From the NCBI GenBank assembly GCA_023412495.1, contig JAEYNP010000036.1, forward strand, positions 1 through 64,000: a stretch of 64,000 nucleotides of DNA. The letters are read 5' to 3'. Under the pieces are notes generated by a model, which did no database searches, had not been told where the DNA came from, and worked only from the letters and a program-made list of their open reading frames with translations. The stretch's first letter is position 1. Each line of letters begins with the position of its first letter. This DNA comes from Pseudomonadota bacterium (lineage in GTDB: Bacteria; Desulfobacterota; Desulfobulbia; Desulfobulbales; Desulfocapsaceae). Below are positions 26,071-34,280 of this stretch, in pieces. The translations under genes were made by a program, and so were the position numbers.

Positions 26071-26642
26071 AACGTCTTCACTCCTTCGTCGCTGACAACG
26101 GTCGTTCCGCCACTGGCTTCATCGGCGGCCTGGTTGTGATATTTCGTGGATTTTTTATTTTTGCGCAGGGCGAACCAGATGGGCGACGGCCCCATCCCCA
26201 TGATCCTTTTGGTGAACTCGGTGCAGATCTCCGCCCAGCGCGGCCCCTGCGCGGCCGACAGGTTAAAGAATTCGAGCCGGGCCGGGTCGATGCCGATCAT
26301 CTGCAGCATGCCTTTGATCTTTCTGACTCTCTTTACCGCGTTGAGATTTCCTTCCAGGAAATGGCATTGACCCTCGAGTCAGCCGGCGGCAAACACCCCG
26401 TCCACACCCCGCTCAAAGGCGCGCAGAATGTAGATGTGATCGAGTTTTCCGGTGCAGGGCAGACGAATCACCTTCACGTTGGAGGGGTAGTGCAGTCTCA
26501 TCACCCCGGCCAGGTCCGCGGCTGCAAACGCGCAGTAGTGACAGGCGAAGGCGAGAATGTTCGCCTGCCAGTCTGCCGGTATTTCCCTCGGCTGTTCCGG
26601 GCTTTTCGGTTCTTCAATGATCTCTTTATCAATCGCCATCAT
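26067..26642 (-). CDS. mvhD: MvhD-type iron-sulfur subunit, probable selenoprotein
   Basis: 191 aa when the in-frame TGA at 26379-26381 is read as selenocysteine. MvhD carries electrons between a hydrogenase, formate dehydrogenase or other donor and HdrA. Before the TGA the protein has NILAFACHYCAFAAADLAG and IRLPCTGKLD; after it come LEGQCHFLEGNLNAVKR and IDPARLEFFNLSA. The TGA falls at the first Cys of the family motif CxxGxCHxxxGN, giving GULEGQCHF, and selenocysteine variants of this subunit are known in methanogens. A 6-bp hairpin with a GG-containing loop lies 17 bases after the TGA. Without recoding the gene would look like two broken pieces. Confidence 0.88.
26346..26381 (-). promoter_or_regulatory. 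UGA codon and SECIS-like hairpin of mvhD
   Basis: On the minus strand the UGA (26379-26381) is followed after 16 bases by AUUUCC-UGGAA-GGAAAU (26346-26362), a 6-bp stem with a GG in the loop. The distance and loop fit bacterial SECIS elements, which lie in the coding region directly after the UGA and bind SelB. Judged by eye only; no energy calculation was made. Confidence 0.6.
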
Positions 26643-26708
26643 ACCTTCCTTCTTGTTGACTTGGCCTGCTCGGCTTGTCCGGCCGGACTCCGGTTCTGCA
26701 AAGAACCG

Positions 26709-29700
26709 CTATTTCATGTCGGTCGCGGTGTCGATCATTGCCAGCAATTGATCGTCACGGAAGTAGTTGACCTGATATGCCTTGGCCGGACAGGTCGCGG
26801 CACATATCCCGCAGCCCGTACACTTTACTTCGTTATGGGAAACCTTGCCGTCTTCATCGATGAACGGCGCGCCGAACGGGCACTTCTTCACGCACGCCAG
26901 GCAAGACATGCAGATCTTGCGGTTGTGCTTGGAGATGACCCCGGAGACCGTGAGGCTCTCGTGGGAGAGCAGGGCCCCCGCCCGGCCTGCGGCCGCCTGG
27001 GCCTGGCCGATGGTCTCCTCGAGGTTCTTCGGGGCGTGGGCGAGCCCCGCGAGGAAAAAACCCTCGCTCGGAAAATCGACGGGGCGCAGCTTGACGTGGG
27101 CTTCCAGGAGGAAGCCGTCGATATTGCAGGTCAGCTTGAATTTCTTGGCGAACTCGTCGCCGTCCGGCTGCGGTCTGAGGCCCGTGGACAGCACCACATA
27201 GTCGGTATCGACCGCCATCTCCCGGCCCAATACCTTTCCGAAGAAGGACACCTTCATTCTGTCGCCGGCGGCTTGCACTCTCGGTTTGTCATCGGGGGTA
27301 TAGAGGAAGAAGAGTACACCCAAATCACGGGCCTTCCGGTAGTAATCTTCCTTGAGTCCGTAAGACCGCATATCGCGGTAAAGCACCACCACCCGTGCAT
27401 CGGGGGCCTGCTCCTTGATGGCGATGCTGTTCTTCAGGGCATCCTGGCAGCAGATCCGGGAACAGTAGTTGTGCGGCTCCTCGCGTGAGCCGACGCACTG
27501 GATCATTACGTAGGTCTTGTTGCTTTCAGGACCTTTTTCCGCCAGCAGGTTTTCCAACTCACGCTGGGTAATCACCTTATCCGATTCGCTGTAGCCGTAC
27601 TCGACCGGTTCATACTCCGCACCGCCGGTGGCGACGATCAGCGCCCCGTGGTTGATGGTCCGGCCGTTGGTGAGATTGGTCGCGAAGTTGCCGACAAAGC
27701 CGTCGACCTTATCGACGGTTGCGCCGAGATGGACGGTAATCGCCGGATGCTCCTGCACCTTCCGCACCGTCTCGGAGAGAAAGGCCTGGACGTCGTCGCC
27801 CTCCAGATTCTTCCGGACATTATTCAAGAGCCCGCCGAGCGAATCCGCCCGTTCCACCAGATGCACCCCGTAGCCCTGCTCGGTGAGCGACAGCGCCGAA
27901 GTCATTCCGGCGATGCCGCCACCGACAACGAGGGCCGAATGGGTGACACCGACCGACGCCGAGGTCACCGGCGACAGCCGCTTGGTCTTGGCGACCATCA
28001 TGTTGACGATCTCGATGGCCTTCTTCGTGGCATTCTCGTTGTCGTGCATATGGCACCAGGAACATTGTTCCCGGATATCGGCCAGCTCGAAGAGGAACTT
28101 GTTGAGCCCGACCTCGCGGATGGTATCCTGGAAGAGCGGCGAATGAGTCCGCGGCGTGCACGAGGCGACCACCACCCGGTTGAGCTTCTTGTCGGCGATG
28201 AGATCACGGATCTTCTGCTGACCGTCGGGTGCGCAGGCGTAGATGATCGTCTCGGCGTGGGCGACGCCCGCCTGTCTGGCCGCGGCCTCCGCCACCCGCT
28301 TGACATCCACGGTCCCGGCGATGTTGGTCCCGCAGTGGCAGACGATGACGCCAACCCTCGGCTCTTCCCCCTCGATATCTTTCTCGTCCGGCAAAACTAC
28401 TTTCGTCACCTCGGTACCCCGCCGGTCGCCGAGCAGGGCCATGGCGTTGGCCGCTGCCCCGCTGCCCTGGATGACCGTCTCCGGGATATCCTTGGGGCCC
28501 TGGTAGGTCCCCGCCACGTAGATCCCCTTCTTCGAGGTCGCAACCGGGGCCAGCTTGGAGGTTTTGGCAAAGCCGTAGCTGTCGGTGTCTATACCGAAAA
28601 TCTTTGAGAATTCAGCAGCATCCGTGCGCGGCTCGAAGCCGATGGAGAGGATGACCATATCGAACTCTTCATGGACCACCTTGCCGTCTTCGCCCACCGA
28701 GTGGATAAGCAGATTGCCGGTCTTCGGGTCCTCGACGATCTCGGAGATCATCGCCCGCTTGTAGATGACGCCGGCGTCGCGCTTGGCCTTCTCGATGTAT
28801 TTGTCGAAATCCTTGCCGAAAGCCCGCAGCTCCATATAGAAGATGGTCGGCTGCACTTCCTTGTCGTGCTCCTTGGCGATGATCGACTGCTTGGCCGCAT
28901 ACATGCAGCAGACCGAGGAACACCAGGGATTGGCGTTATGGGCGTTTCTCGAGCCCACGCACTGCACCCAGGCAAGGCGCTTGGGATGCTTGCCGTCTGA
29001 AGGCCGGGTCACCACGCCGCTGCAGGGGCCGGAGGCCGACAGCAGCCGCTCGAACTGCAGCGAGGTCACGACGTTTTTCAGTCTGCCGTAACCAAGCTCC
29101 TGGCGGATTTCCGGCTGATATGTCTTGAGGCCCGGCGTCAGGACGATCGAGCCGACCTTCACCTCGTATTGTGCGTCGCGATCCTCGAAATTGATGGCCT
29201 TGGCGTCGCAGACCTTCTCGCATTTGCGGCAGACCTGCTTGGTGAGATAGAGACAGTGGGCCGGGTCGATCGCCCGGGTGTTGGGCACGGCCTGGGGGAA
29301 CAGGGCATAGATGGCTTTTCTCGTGTTCAGCCCCTGATTGAAGAAGTTGGAGACTTTGCTCGGGCATTCCGGCTCGCAGGCGCCGCAGCCAGTACAACGG
29401 TCGGGATCGACAAAGCGGGCCTTCTGCTCCAGGGTGACGGTGAAGTTTCCCTCGACTCCCGTCACCTTCACCACCCTGGTCATGGTATGCATCTTGATGT
29501 TGGGATGGCGGCTCGACTCGACCATACGCGGGGAAATCATGCACATGGCGCAGTCGCCGGTGGGGAAGGTCTTGTCGAGCCTCGACATCGTGCCGCCGAT
29601 GGAGGGTTCATCGTTGACCATGTGCACCAGGAGGCCGCTGTTGGCAAGATCGAGGGAGGCCTGCATCCCCCCGATACCTGAGCCGACTACGAGTACTGAA

Positions 29701-29744
29701 CCTATCTTTTCATTGCTGTCCTGCCCGGGGTTAATCCTGGTCAC
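26709..29744 (-). CDS. hdrA: Heterodisulfide reductase subunit A-like protein, double module
   Basis: 1011-aa iron-sulfur flavoprotein. It has a first FAD motif VLVVGSGIGGMQASLDLA (~17), the Cys loop TGDCAMCMISPRMVE, a ferredoxin pair (CTGCGACEPECP, CRKCEKVC), then CHCGTNIAGTVDV. A second FAD motif ALVVGGGIAGMTSALSL lies near residue 620, and two C-terminal 4Fe-4S motifs are CMSCLACVKKCP and CTGCGICAATCP. The length and two flavin modules match the long HdrA forms of sulfate reducers and acetogens. GTG at 29744 is chosen because GGAGG lies 8 bases upstream. HdrA plus MvhD next to MetVF suggests electron bifurcation or ferredoxin-linked methylene-THF reduction; HdrB and HdrC are absent here. 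Confidence 0.93.
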   Translation of the reverse strand: MTRINPGQDSNEKIGSVLVVGSGIGGMQASLDLANSGLLVHMVNDEPSIGGTMSRLDKTFPTGDCAMCMISPRMVESSRHPNIKMHTMTRVVKVTGVEGNFTVTLEQKARFVDPDRCTGCGACEPECPSKVSNFFNQGLNTRKAIYALFPQAVPNTRAIDPAHCLYLTKQVCRKCEKVCDAKAINFEDRDAQYEVKVGSIVLTPGLKTYQPEIRQELGYGRLKNVVTSLQFERLLSASGPCSGVVTRPSDGKHPKRLAWVQCVGSRNAHNANPWCSSVCCMYAAKQSIIAKEHDKEVQPTIFYMELRAFGKDFDKYIEKAKRDAGVIYKRAMISEIVEDPKTGNLLIHSVGEDGKVVHEEFDMVILSIGFEPRTDAAEFSKIFGIDTDSYGFAKTSKLAPVATSKKGIYVAGTYQGPKDIPETVIQGSGAAANAMALLGDRRGTEVTKVVLPDEKDIEGEEPRVGVIVCHCGTNIAGTVDVKRVAEAAARQAGVAHAETIIYACAPDGQQKIRDLIADKKLNRVVVASCTPRTHSPLFQDTIREVGLNKFLFELADIREQCSWCHMHDNENATKKAIEIVNMMVAKTKRLSPVTSASVGVTHSALVVGGGIAGMTSALSLTEQGYGVHLVERADSLGGLLNNVRKNLEGDDVQAFLSETVRKVQEHPAITVHLGATVDKVDGFVGNFATNLTNGRTINHGALIVATGGAEYEPVEYGYSESDKVITQRELENLLAEKGPESNKTYVMIQCVGSREEPHNYCSRICCQDALKNSIAIKEQAPDARVVVLYRDMRSYGLKEDYYRKARDLGVLFFLYTPDDKPRVQAAGDRMKVSFFGKVLGREMAVDTDYVVLSTGLRPQPDGDEFAKKFKLTCNIDGFLLEAHVKLRPVDFPSEGFFLAGLAHAPKNLEETIGQAQAAAGRAGALLSHESLTVSGVISKHNRKICMSCLACVKKCPFGAPFIDEDGKVSHNEVKCTGCGICAATCPAKAYQVNYFRDDQLLAMIDTATDMK

Positions 29745-30235
29745 TGCAACATCCTCCGTGAGATTTGCCCCATTATTGCCGGTCACTCTCCCCGCCACCA
29801 GCTTCTAACGGGTCTACAGATGAGCAATTGGTATACACCAAGCTCGGTAAAACGAATTTGACCTTATGGCATTATAATAGATAAATGCCCTTGTCATAGT
29901 TTTTTTTTAGATATTATCCTCTTATGTACATATAAAAATGATTATATCCATAAGTATTTTTGGATCCACGCAAACATCGGCCAACATGGCGAATCAATTA
30001 ACAATTAACGCATGTAAGAAAATTTTCCATTCATCACCGACACATGGGTTGGGCGCCAACCGAAAAACGGCGAAATTTAATTTGGCGTGGAGTTCAACCG
30101 GAGTTACAATGGGCCCCGGCATTCCGGAAAAGCTTCATATTCCTAACTTACCTGAATTTTTTGGACAAGGCCCTGAAAAACCTCCGGAAACGCATGCCGA
30201 AGGAGTTACTGTCCGGAAATCCTGGAGGAACGGCA
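29745..30235. other. AT-rich divergent intergenic region
   Basis: 491 bases between divergent hdrA and a kinase gene. The part around 29860-29990 is clearly AT-rich and probably holds both promoters. TTGACC occurs at about 29859, but I did not find a well-spaced partner. The upstream extension of the kinase frame (30044-30235) has no family resemblance and is left out. Confidence 0.4.
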
Positions 30236-31732
30236 ATGACTAACCTGCCGCCGGATATCAATCTCCATACCCCGACCATACTGGTGGTCGATGACGAGGC
30301 ACGGATCCGTGATGCCTGCGTCATCGTCCTTACCGAAAAAGGATTCGACGTCGCCGCAGCCGCCGACGGTGAGCAAGGGCTGCGCATGATCAGGGAAAAG
30401 CACTACGACATAGTCCTTGTCGATCTCATGATGCCGACCATCTCCGGTTTCGACGTGGTGGCCGAGGTCCGCAACCATCATCCCGATACGGTTGTCATTG
30501 TCATTACCGGTTATGCCACGCTCGAGCACTCCATCGAGGCGATGAAAAAAGGCGCCTTCGACTTCATACCCAAGCCTTTCACTCCCGATCAGCTGCGGGC
30601 GGTGGTAGACAAGTCGCTGCGCTATACCATGGCCCTGCAGGATATCACCGAATCGAAATCCCGGCTGCGCGTACTGGTCAACCGCCTCACCGAAGGGGTC
30701 ATGACCACCGATGCCCAAAAATTGATCGTCCAGGCCAATCCCGCCTTTCTGCAGATGATCGGCTACCATGGCGAGGAAGCCGTCGGCAGGCATGTCGACG
30801 ACCTGATACAGGATAAGAAGATCCTCGGGATTATCGATCAGGCGCTGACCATGCCGGCCAACACCTTCGCCGAGATAACGCGCGAGATATCCTTCACCGA
30901 AGACGGGGAAGAGAAATTCTACAGCGCCCGCTGCACACCCTTCCGGGGCAGATTGAACGAAAATATCGGCACTATCACCGTCTTGCACGATATTACCGCC
31001 GATAAAAAAATGGATAGGATGAAATCGGATTTCATCTCCATGGTCTCCCATGAGATCAGAAGCCCGATGAACTCCCTGCTCATGCAGCTGAAGATAATCC
31101 TCGACGGCCTGGCCGGGGACGTCACCGCCAAGCAGCAGGAGATCCTGCAGCGGGCTTCGGAGAAGATTCTCAACCTGAACAACATGGTTACCGAACTGCT
31201 GGATCTGTCGAGGATCGAGTCGGGCCTGGTGGACCATGAGAAGGAACCGGTGGGCCTCGCCGCCCTGCTGGCAGACCAGCAGGCCTTCCATACCCCCTAT
31301 GCCAAGGAAAAGGGCCTCACCATCACCCTCGACTGTCCCGATGAGCTGCCCCCGCTGCACGCCAACCGCCAGAACATCGAGGAGGTATTCGCCAACCTCA
31401 TCACCAACGCCATCAAGTACTCGCCGGCGGGGGGATCCATCACCATCAGGAGCACGGTGGACGGGGATTCGCTGAAAACCGAAGTGAGCGACACCGGTTT
31501 CGGCATCGGCCCGGAGGATCTGGAAAAAATCTTCATCCGTTTCTACCGGGTCAAGGATGCCAACACCCGGGAAATCCATGGCACCGGCCTGGGTCTTGCT
31601 ATCGTCAAGAGCATCGTGGAATCCCACCAGGGTAATATCAGTGTCGCCAGCGAAATCGGCCGCGGCACCACCTTCACGGTCTGGCTGCCTGTAACAGAAG
31701 CCAGAACCCAGAAACCAGAAACCAGCTTATAA
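30236..31732 (+). CDS. Receiver-PAS-histidine kinase
   Basis: 498-aa soluble protein. The N-terminal receiver (residues ~12-130) has ILVVDDEARIRDA, phospho-Asp in VLVDLMMPTISG and KPFTPDQL. A PAS domain (~145-265; GVMTTDAQKLIVQANPAFL) follows, then HisKA with FISMVSHEIRSPMNSLLMQ, and HATPase with NLITNAIKYSP, SDTGFGIG and GTGLGLAIVKSIV. GGAGG precedes the ATG. The last residues (EARTQKPETSL) are encoded by heptamer-phased CAGAAGC/CAGAAAC repeats, so the C-terminus was probably reshaped by the repeat. It lies divergent from hdrA, and regulation of that operon is possible but unproven. Confidence 0.88.
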   Translation: MTNLPPDINLHTPTILVVDDEARIRDACVIVLTEKGFDVAAAADGEQGLRMIREKHYDIVLVDLMMPTISGFDVVAEVRNHHPDTVVIVITGYATLEHSIEAMKKGAFDFIPKPFTPDQLRAVVDKSLRYTMALQDITESKSRLRVLVNRLTEGVMTTDAQKLIVQANPAFLQMIGYHGEEAVGRHVDDLIQDKKILGIIDQALTMPANTFAEITREISFTEDGEEKFYSARCTPFRGRLNENIGTITVLHDITADKKMDRMKSDFISMVSHEIRSPMNSLLMQLKIILDGLAGDVTAKQQEILQRASEKILNLNNMVTELLDLSRIESGLVDHEKEPVGLAALLADQQAFHTPYAKEKGLTITLDCPDELPPLHANRQNIEEVFANLITNAIKYSPAGGSITIRSTVDGDSLKTEVSDTGFGIGPEDLEKIFIRFYRVKDANTREIHGTGLGLAIVKSIVESHQGNISVASEIGRGTTFTVWLPVTEARTQKPETSL

Positions 31733-31751
31733 CAGCCCTTCGGCGCTATCG

Positions 31752-32714
31752 TCAGTAGCCGATATTGACTTCGAACTCCTTCAGACGTTTATGGATTGAG
31801 CGGAGTTCGGTGATGGTCGTCCAGTTGGCAATAAAGATTGAGAAGGATTCCCGCACCTTGCTGAAGGCATTGGAAACCTGGACCAACACGCCCAAGGTAA
31901 TTAATCCGGTGAAAAGACCGGGACCCATGATCAGATAGGGGACGATGATCATCAGCTGTTCGAAGAAGTTCACCCAGATATCGAAATAGCCGTAGTGGAG
32001 GAACAGCCGGTTGTAGTTGAATTTCAGCCCGGTGAACAGCTCGACGATTGTTTCCGTCTTGCCGTAATTTATCTTGTCGTCCTCGGCATAGACCAACTCC
32101 TTGCGGAAGGCGGCCTCGACCTTCTGGTTGTTATACTCCAGTCCCGGCAGTTTTATCCCGACAAACCAGGAAATCATTAGACCGCCGATGGAGACCAGCA
32201 GGGCCACCCAGACGAGACTCCCGTTGATGTCCTTGATGTATGGAATATCCACCCCTTTGCTCAAGCCCCAGAGGATCGGCAGGAAGGCAAACAGGGTCAT
32301 GATCGCCCGGATCACCTGCAAGCCAAGGCTCTCGAAGATCCGGGCGAAGCGGTATATATCCTCCTGGATACGCTGGCTTGCGCCCTCCACCTCATGCTCC
32401 ACCTTCTGCCATTTGGTCACATAGGAAAAGGTCATGGCTTCCCGCCATTTGAAGGCGTAGAGTCTGGTGAAATACCCGGTCAGGGTGGCGATCAGCACGT
32501 AGGGAAAAGCGATCTTGGCAAATTTCAGCATTTCGGCCCACAATTCCTCGACTTTATGCTCGGTGGCCTTCTGCAGCATATTGTAAAAGCCGCCGTACCA
32601 TCCGTTGATGGCCACGGTGAGCTCCACCTGGATGAACAGCGCCGTAAGCAACAGCATGCCGCCGCCATATGCCCAGAGGAACCATTTCCGGCTTTTGTAA
32701 AACGATCGAAACAT
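31752..32714 (-). CDS. SbmA/BacA-like inner-membrane transporter
   Basis: 320-aa polytopic protein with the SbmA_BacA family pattern: FYNMLQKATEHKVEELWAEM, LTGYFTRLYAFKWREAMTF, QRIQEDIYRFARIFESLGL, and a C-terminal coil KVRESFSIFIANWTTITEL. Members import peptides or very-long-chain lipids without a fused ATPase; SbmA of E. coli is about 400 aa, so this is a shorter form. No ABC ATPase motifs are present. It converges with the upstream kinase gene, 19 bases away. Confidence 0.8.
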   Translation of the reverse strand: MFRSFYKSRKWFLWAYGGGMLLLTALFIQVELTVAINGWYGGFYNMLQKATEHKVEELWAEMLKFAKIAFPYVLIATLTGYFTRLYAFKWREAMTFSYVTKWQKVEHEVEGASQRIQEDIYRFARIFESLGLQVIRAIMTLFAFLPILWGLSKGVDIPYIKDINGSLVWVALLVSIGGLMISWFVGIKLPGLEYNNQKVEAAFRKELVYAEDDKINYGKTETIVELFTGLKFNYNRLFLHYGYFDIWVNFFEQLMIIVPYLIMGPGLFTGLITLGVLVQVSNAFSKVRESFSIFIANWTTITELRSIHKRLKEFEVNIGY

Positions 32715-32790
32715 TCTTTAATCCTTTGAAACTTCTTTAGATGATCTTACGTTATTGAAACCATTAGAATAATTTAGAGTATTTCAGCCC

Positions 32791-32852
32791 AAATCAAAAT
32801 CGGGATCGCTATCGAAATCGAAAGACACCGATAGCGATTTCGATCCGACTCT
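32791..32852. repeat. ATCGNN hexamer-phased palindrome
   Basis: Words ATCGCT, ATCGAA, ATCGAA on the left and GATAGC, GATTTC, GATCC on the right flank a short loop; an exact 8-bp inverted core is CGCTATCG (32807-32814) with CGATAGCG (32829-32836). The phase of six resembles the GTCGTT elements but the word differs. A weaker relative (TCTCGATTTCG...GATTTCGAT) occurs near 40932-40965. No gene is present in 32715-32879. Confidence 0.6.
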
Positions 32853-32879
32853 TCACGAGCCGCAGGCGGTCGGGTTGTT

Positions 32880-34280
32880 TTACTTTCCGCGCACTTCCCC
32901 CTTTTTCATTTCGCCGATAAGATTCTTGGCCATCACGGCCATAAGTCCGACCCCCAGCACAAGGACTGTCCATAGCAGCCAATTCTTCCAGGGCCGGGAA
33001 GGAGGAGGAGGCTGGAGGGCATCATCGCCGCCGAGGATCATTTTTGTACCGATTCGCGCCTTGCCGGTCATCCGGCTGTCGGCTCCATTTTGCAGGGTCT
33101 GGACGATCATTTGACCGCCGCCGGTCCCGTCTTCCCGGGCCAGCTTGCCGCTGCCGAAGGCCAGCAGAAAGGGTGGCGCACCCCGGCCCAGGAAAACAAG
33201 CTCGCTTGGCCGCAGGCCCAGCTGCAAGACCGGTATTCCCTTGCCGCCGTGCAATCCCGCCCCATCCTCCTTCACCACCAGCCGCCAATTCCGGTCGGTG
33301 GTCGCGGGGAAGACGCACGGTTCGTTCCGCACCTGAGTATGGTCGAGTGTGAGGTTGTAGAAAATCTGTTCGCAGCGACTCAGCCAATTCGTCTTGTCGT
33401 CCGGCCGGGACTGAAGAACTAATCGGGCAATGGCATTTACTTCCGGGAAATGGAGTTGGGCGCCAGTAACCGGCAGATGATAACTACCTTGATACACGAT
33501 GACAAGCTGTTTGTCGGAAAACTGAGCTTCCCCGCCGCCTAAATCGACCCATTCCCGCTGCCGTCGCGAGGCGGGGACGCCGGAATAGCCAGTTAGCGAC
33601 GACAGCTCCAGCGGCTGTTCACCTTCCCAGGTGAGCTTCAGATATTTCATCGAATGGTGCGGCAGGGCCACGGTCCGTCTCTCGATCTTCTGCCCGGCGT
33701 ACTGCATCTCGGCGACAGTCGCGCCACTCACCAGGTTTTGCCAGTACTGCAGGTCGTCACTTTGCTGAATGGTGACGGCAAACATCGACGATTCCCCTTC
33801 CTGCCGCCAGGTTAACTCCACCTCGCGGACGCCCTTGGACACCGAACTCAGATCGAGGAGATAGCCGGCCAACCGGCGCGGCGCATCCCCCCTGACCGGC
33901 GCTGACTGGATGTCGATGATCGTCCCCGAAGGATCGCGGACGACCCGGAGGGACAAATCCGAAGCGTGATTCATCCCGCTACCGGTATAGATCGGGAAGA
34001 ACGGCAATGTTTCCATGCGGCTCGACGCTTGCGGATCGTCGTCTATCGGCCGCAGGCTATGGGGGACGACCTCGCCCGAACCGTTGAAAACCCGAATGTC
34101 GCCCAGGTCAGCCCTGCGCACGGTCCGATACACCTCGGACGGCAACTGCAGCACATACATCGGCCCGCCCCCCTCCAGTTCCAAGGAGTAGCCGGATGCA
34201 AAATCATGGCTTTTCGGTTCCGCGGCGAGAGCCCAGGACGATGTTATCAAGACAAGAAGAACAGCCGTGAGCCTATTCAT
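32880..34280 (-). CDS. DUF3999 family protein
   Basis: 466-aa exported membrane-anchored protein. It has a signal peptide at residues 1-20 (NRLTAVLLVLITSSWALAAE), a large beta-rich periplasmic region, and one C-terminal transmembrane helix (WKNWLLWTVLVLGVGLMAVMA) with a short basic tail. The pattern LRVVRDPSGTIIDI, LTWRQEGESSMFAV and VFLGRGAPPFLLAFGSG matches DUF3999. The ATG overlaps the stop of the DUF2339 gene (ATGA); the two families are often found together, suggesting an envelope complex of unknown function. Confidence 0.85.
   Translation of the reverse strand: MNRLTAVLLVLITSSWALAAEPKSHDFASGYSLELEGGGPMYVLQLPSEVYRTVRRADLGDIRVFNGSGEVVPHSLRPIDDDPQASSRMETLPFFPIYTGSGMNHASDLSLRVVRDPSGTIIDIQSAPVRGDAPRRLAGYLLDLSSVSKGVREVELTWRQEGESSMFAVTIQQSDDLQYWQNLVSGATVAEMQYAGQKIERRTVALPHHSMKYLKLTWEGEQPLELSSLTGYSGVPASRRQREWVDLGGGEAQFSDKQLVIVYQGSYHLPVTGAQLHFPEVNAIARLVLQSRPDDKTNWLSRCEQIFYNLTLDHTQVRNEPCVFPATTDRNWRLVVKEDGAGLHGGKGIPVLQLGLRPSELVFLGRGAPPFLLAFGSGKLAREDGTGGGQMIVQTLQNGADSRMTGKARIGTKMILGGDDALQPPPPSRPWKNWLLWTVLVLGVGLMAVMAKNLIGEMKKGEVRGK

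Noticed and set aside
26379..26642. Treating mvhD as two separate or broken genes
   Set aside because: The two pieces join in one frame through a single TGA at a conserved Cys position, with a hairpin after it; selenocysteine explains it better.
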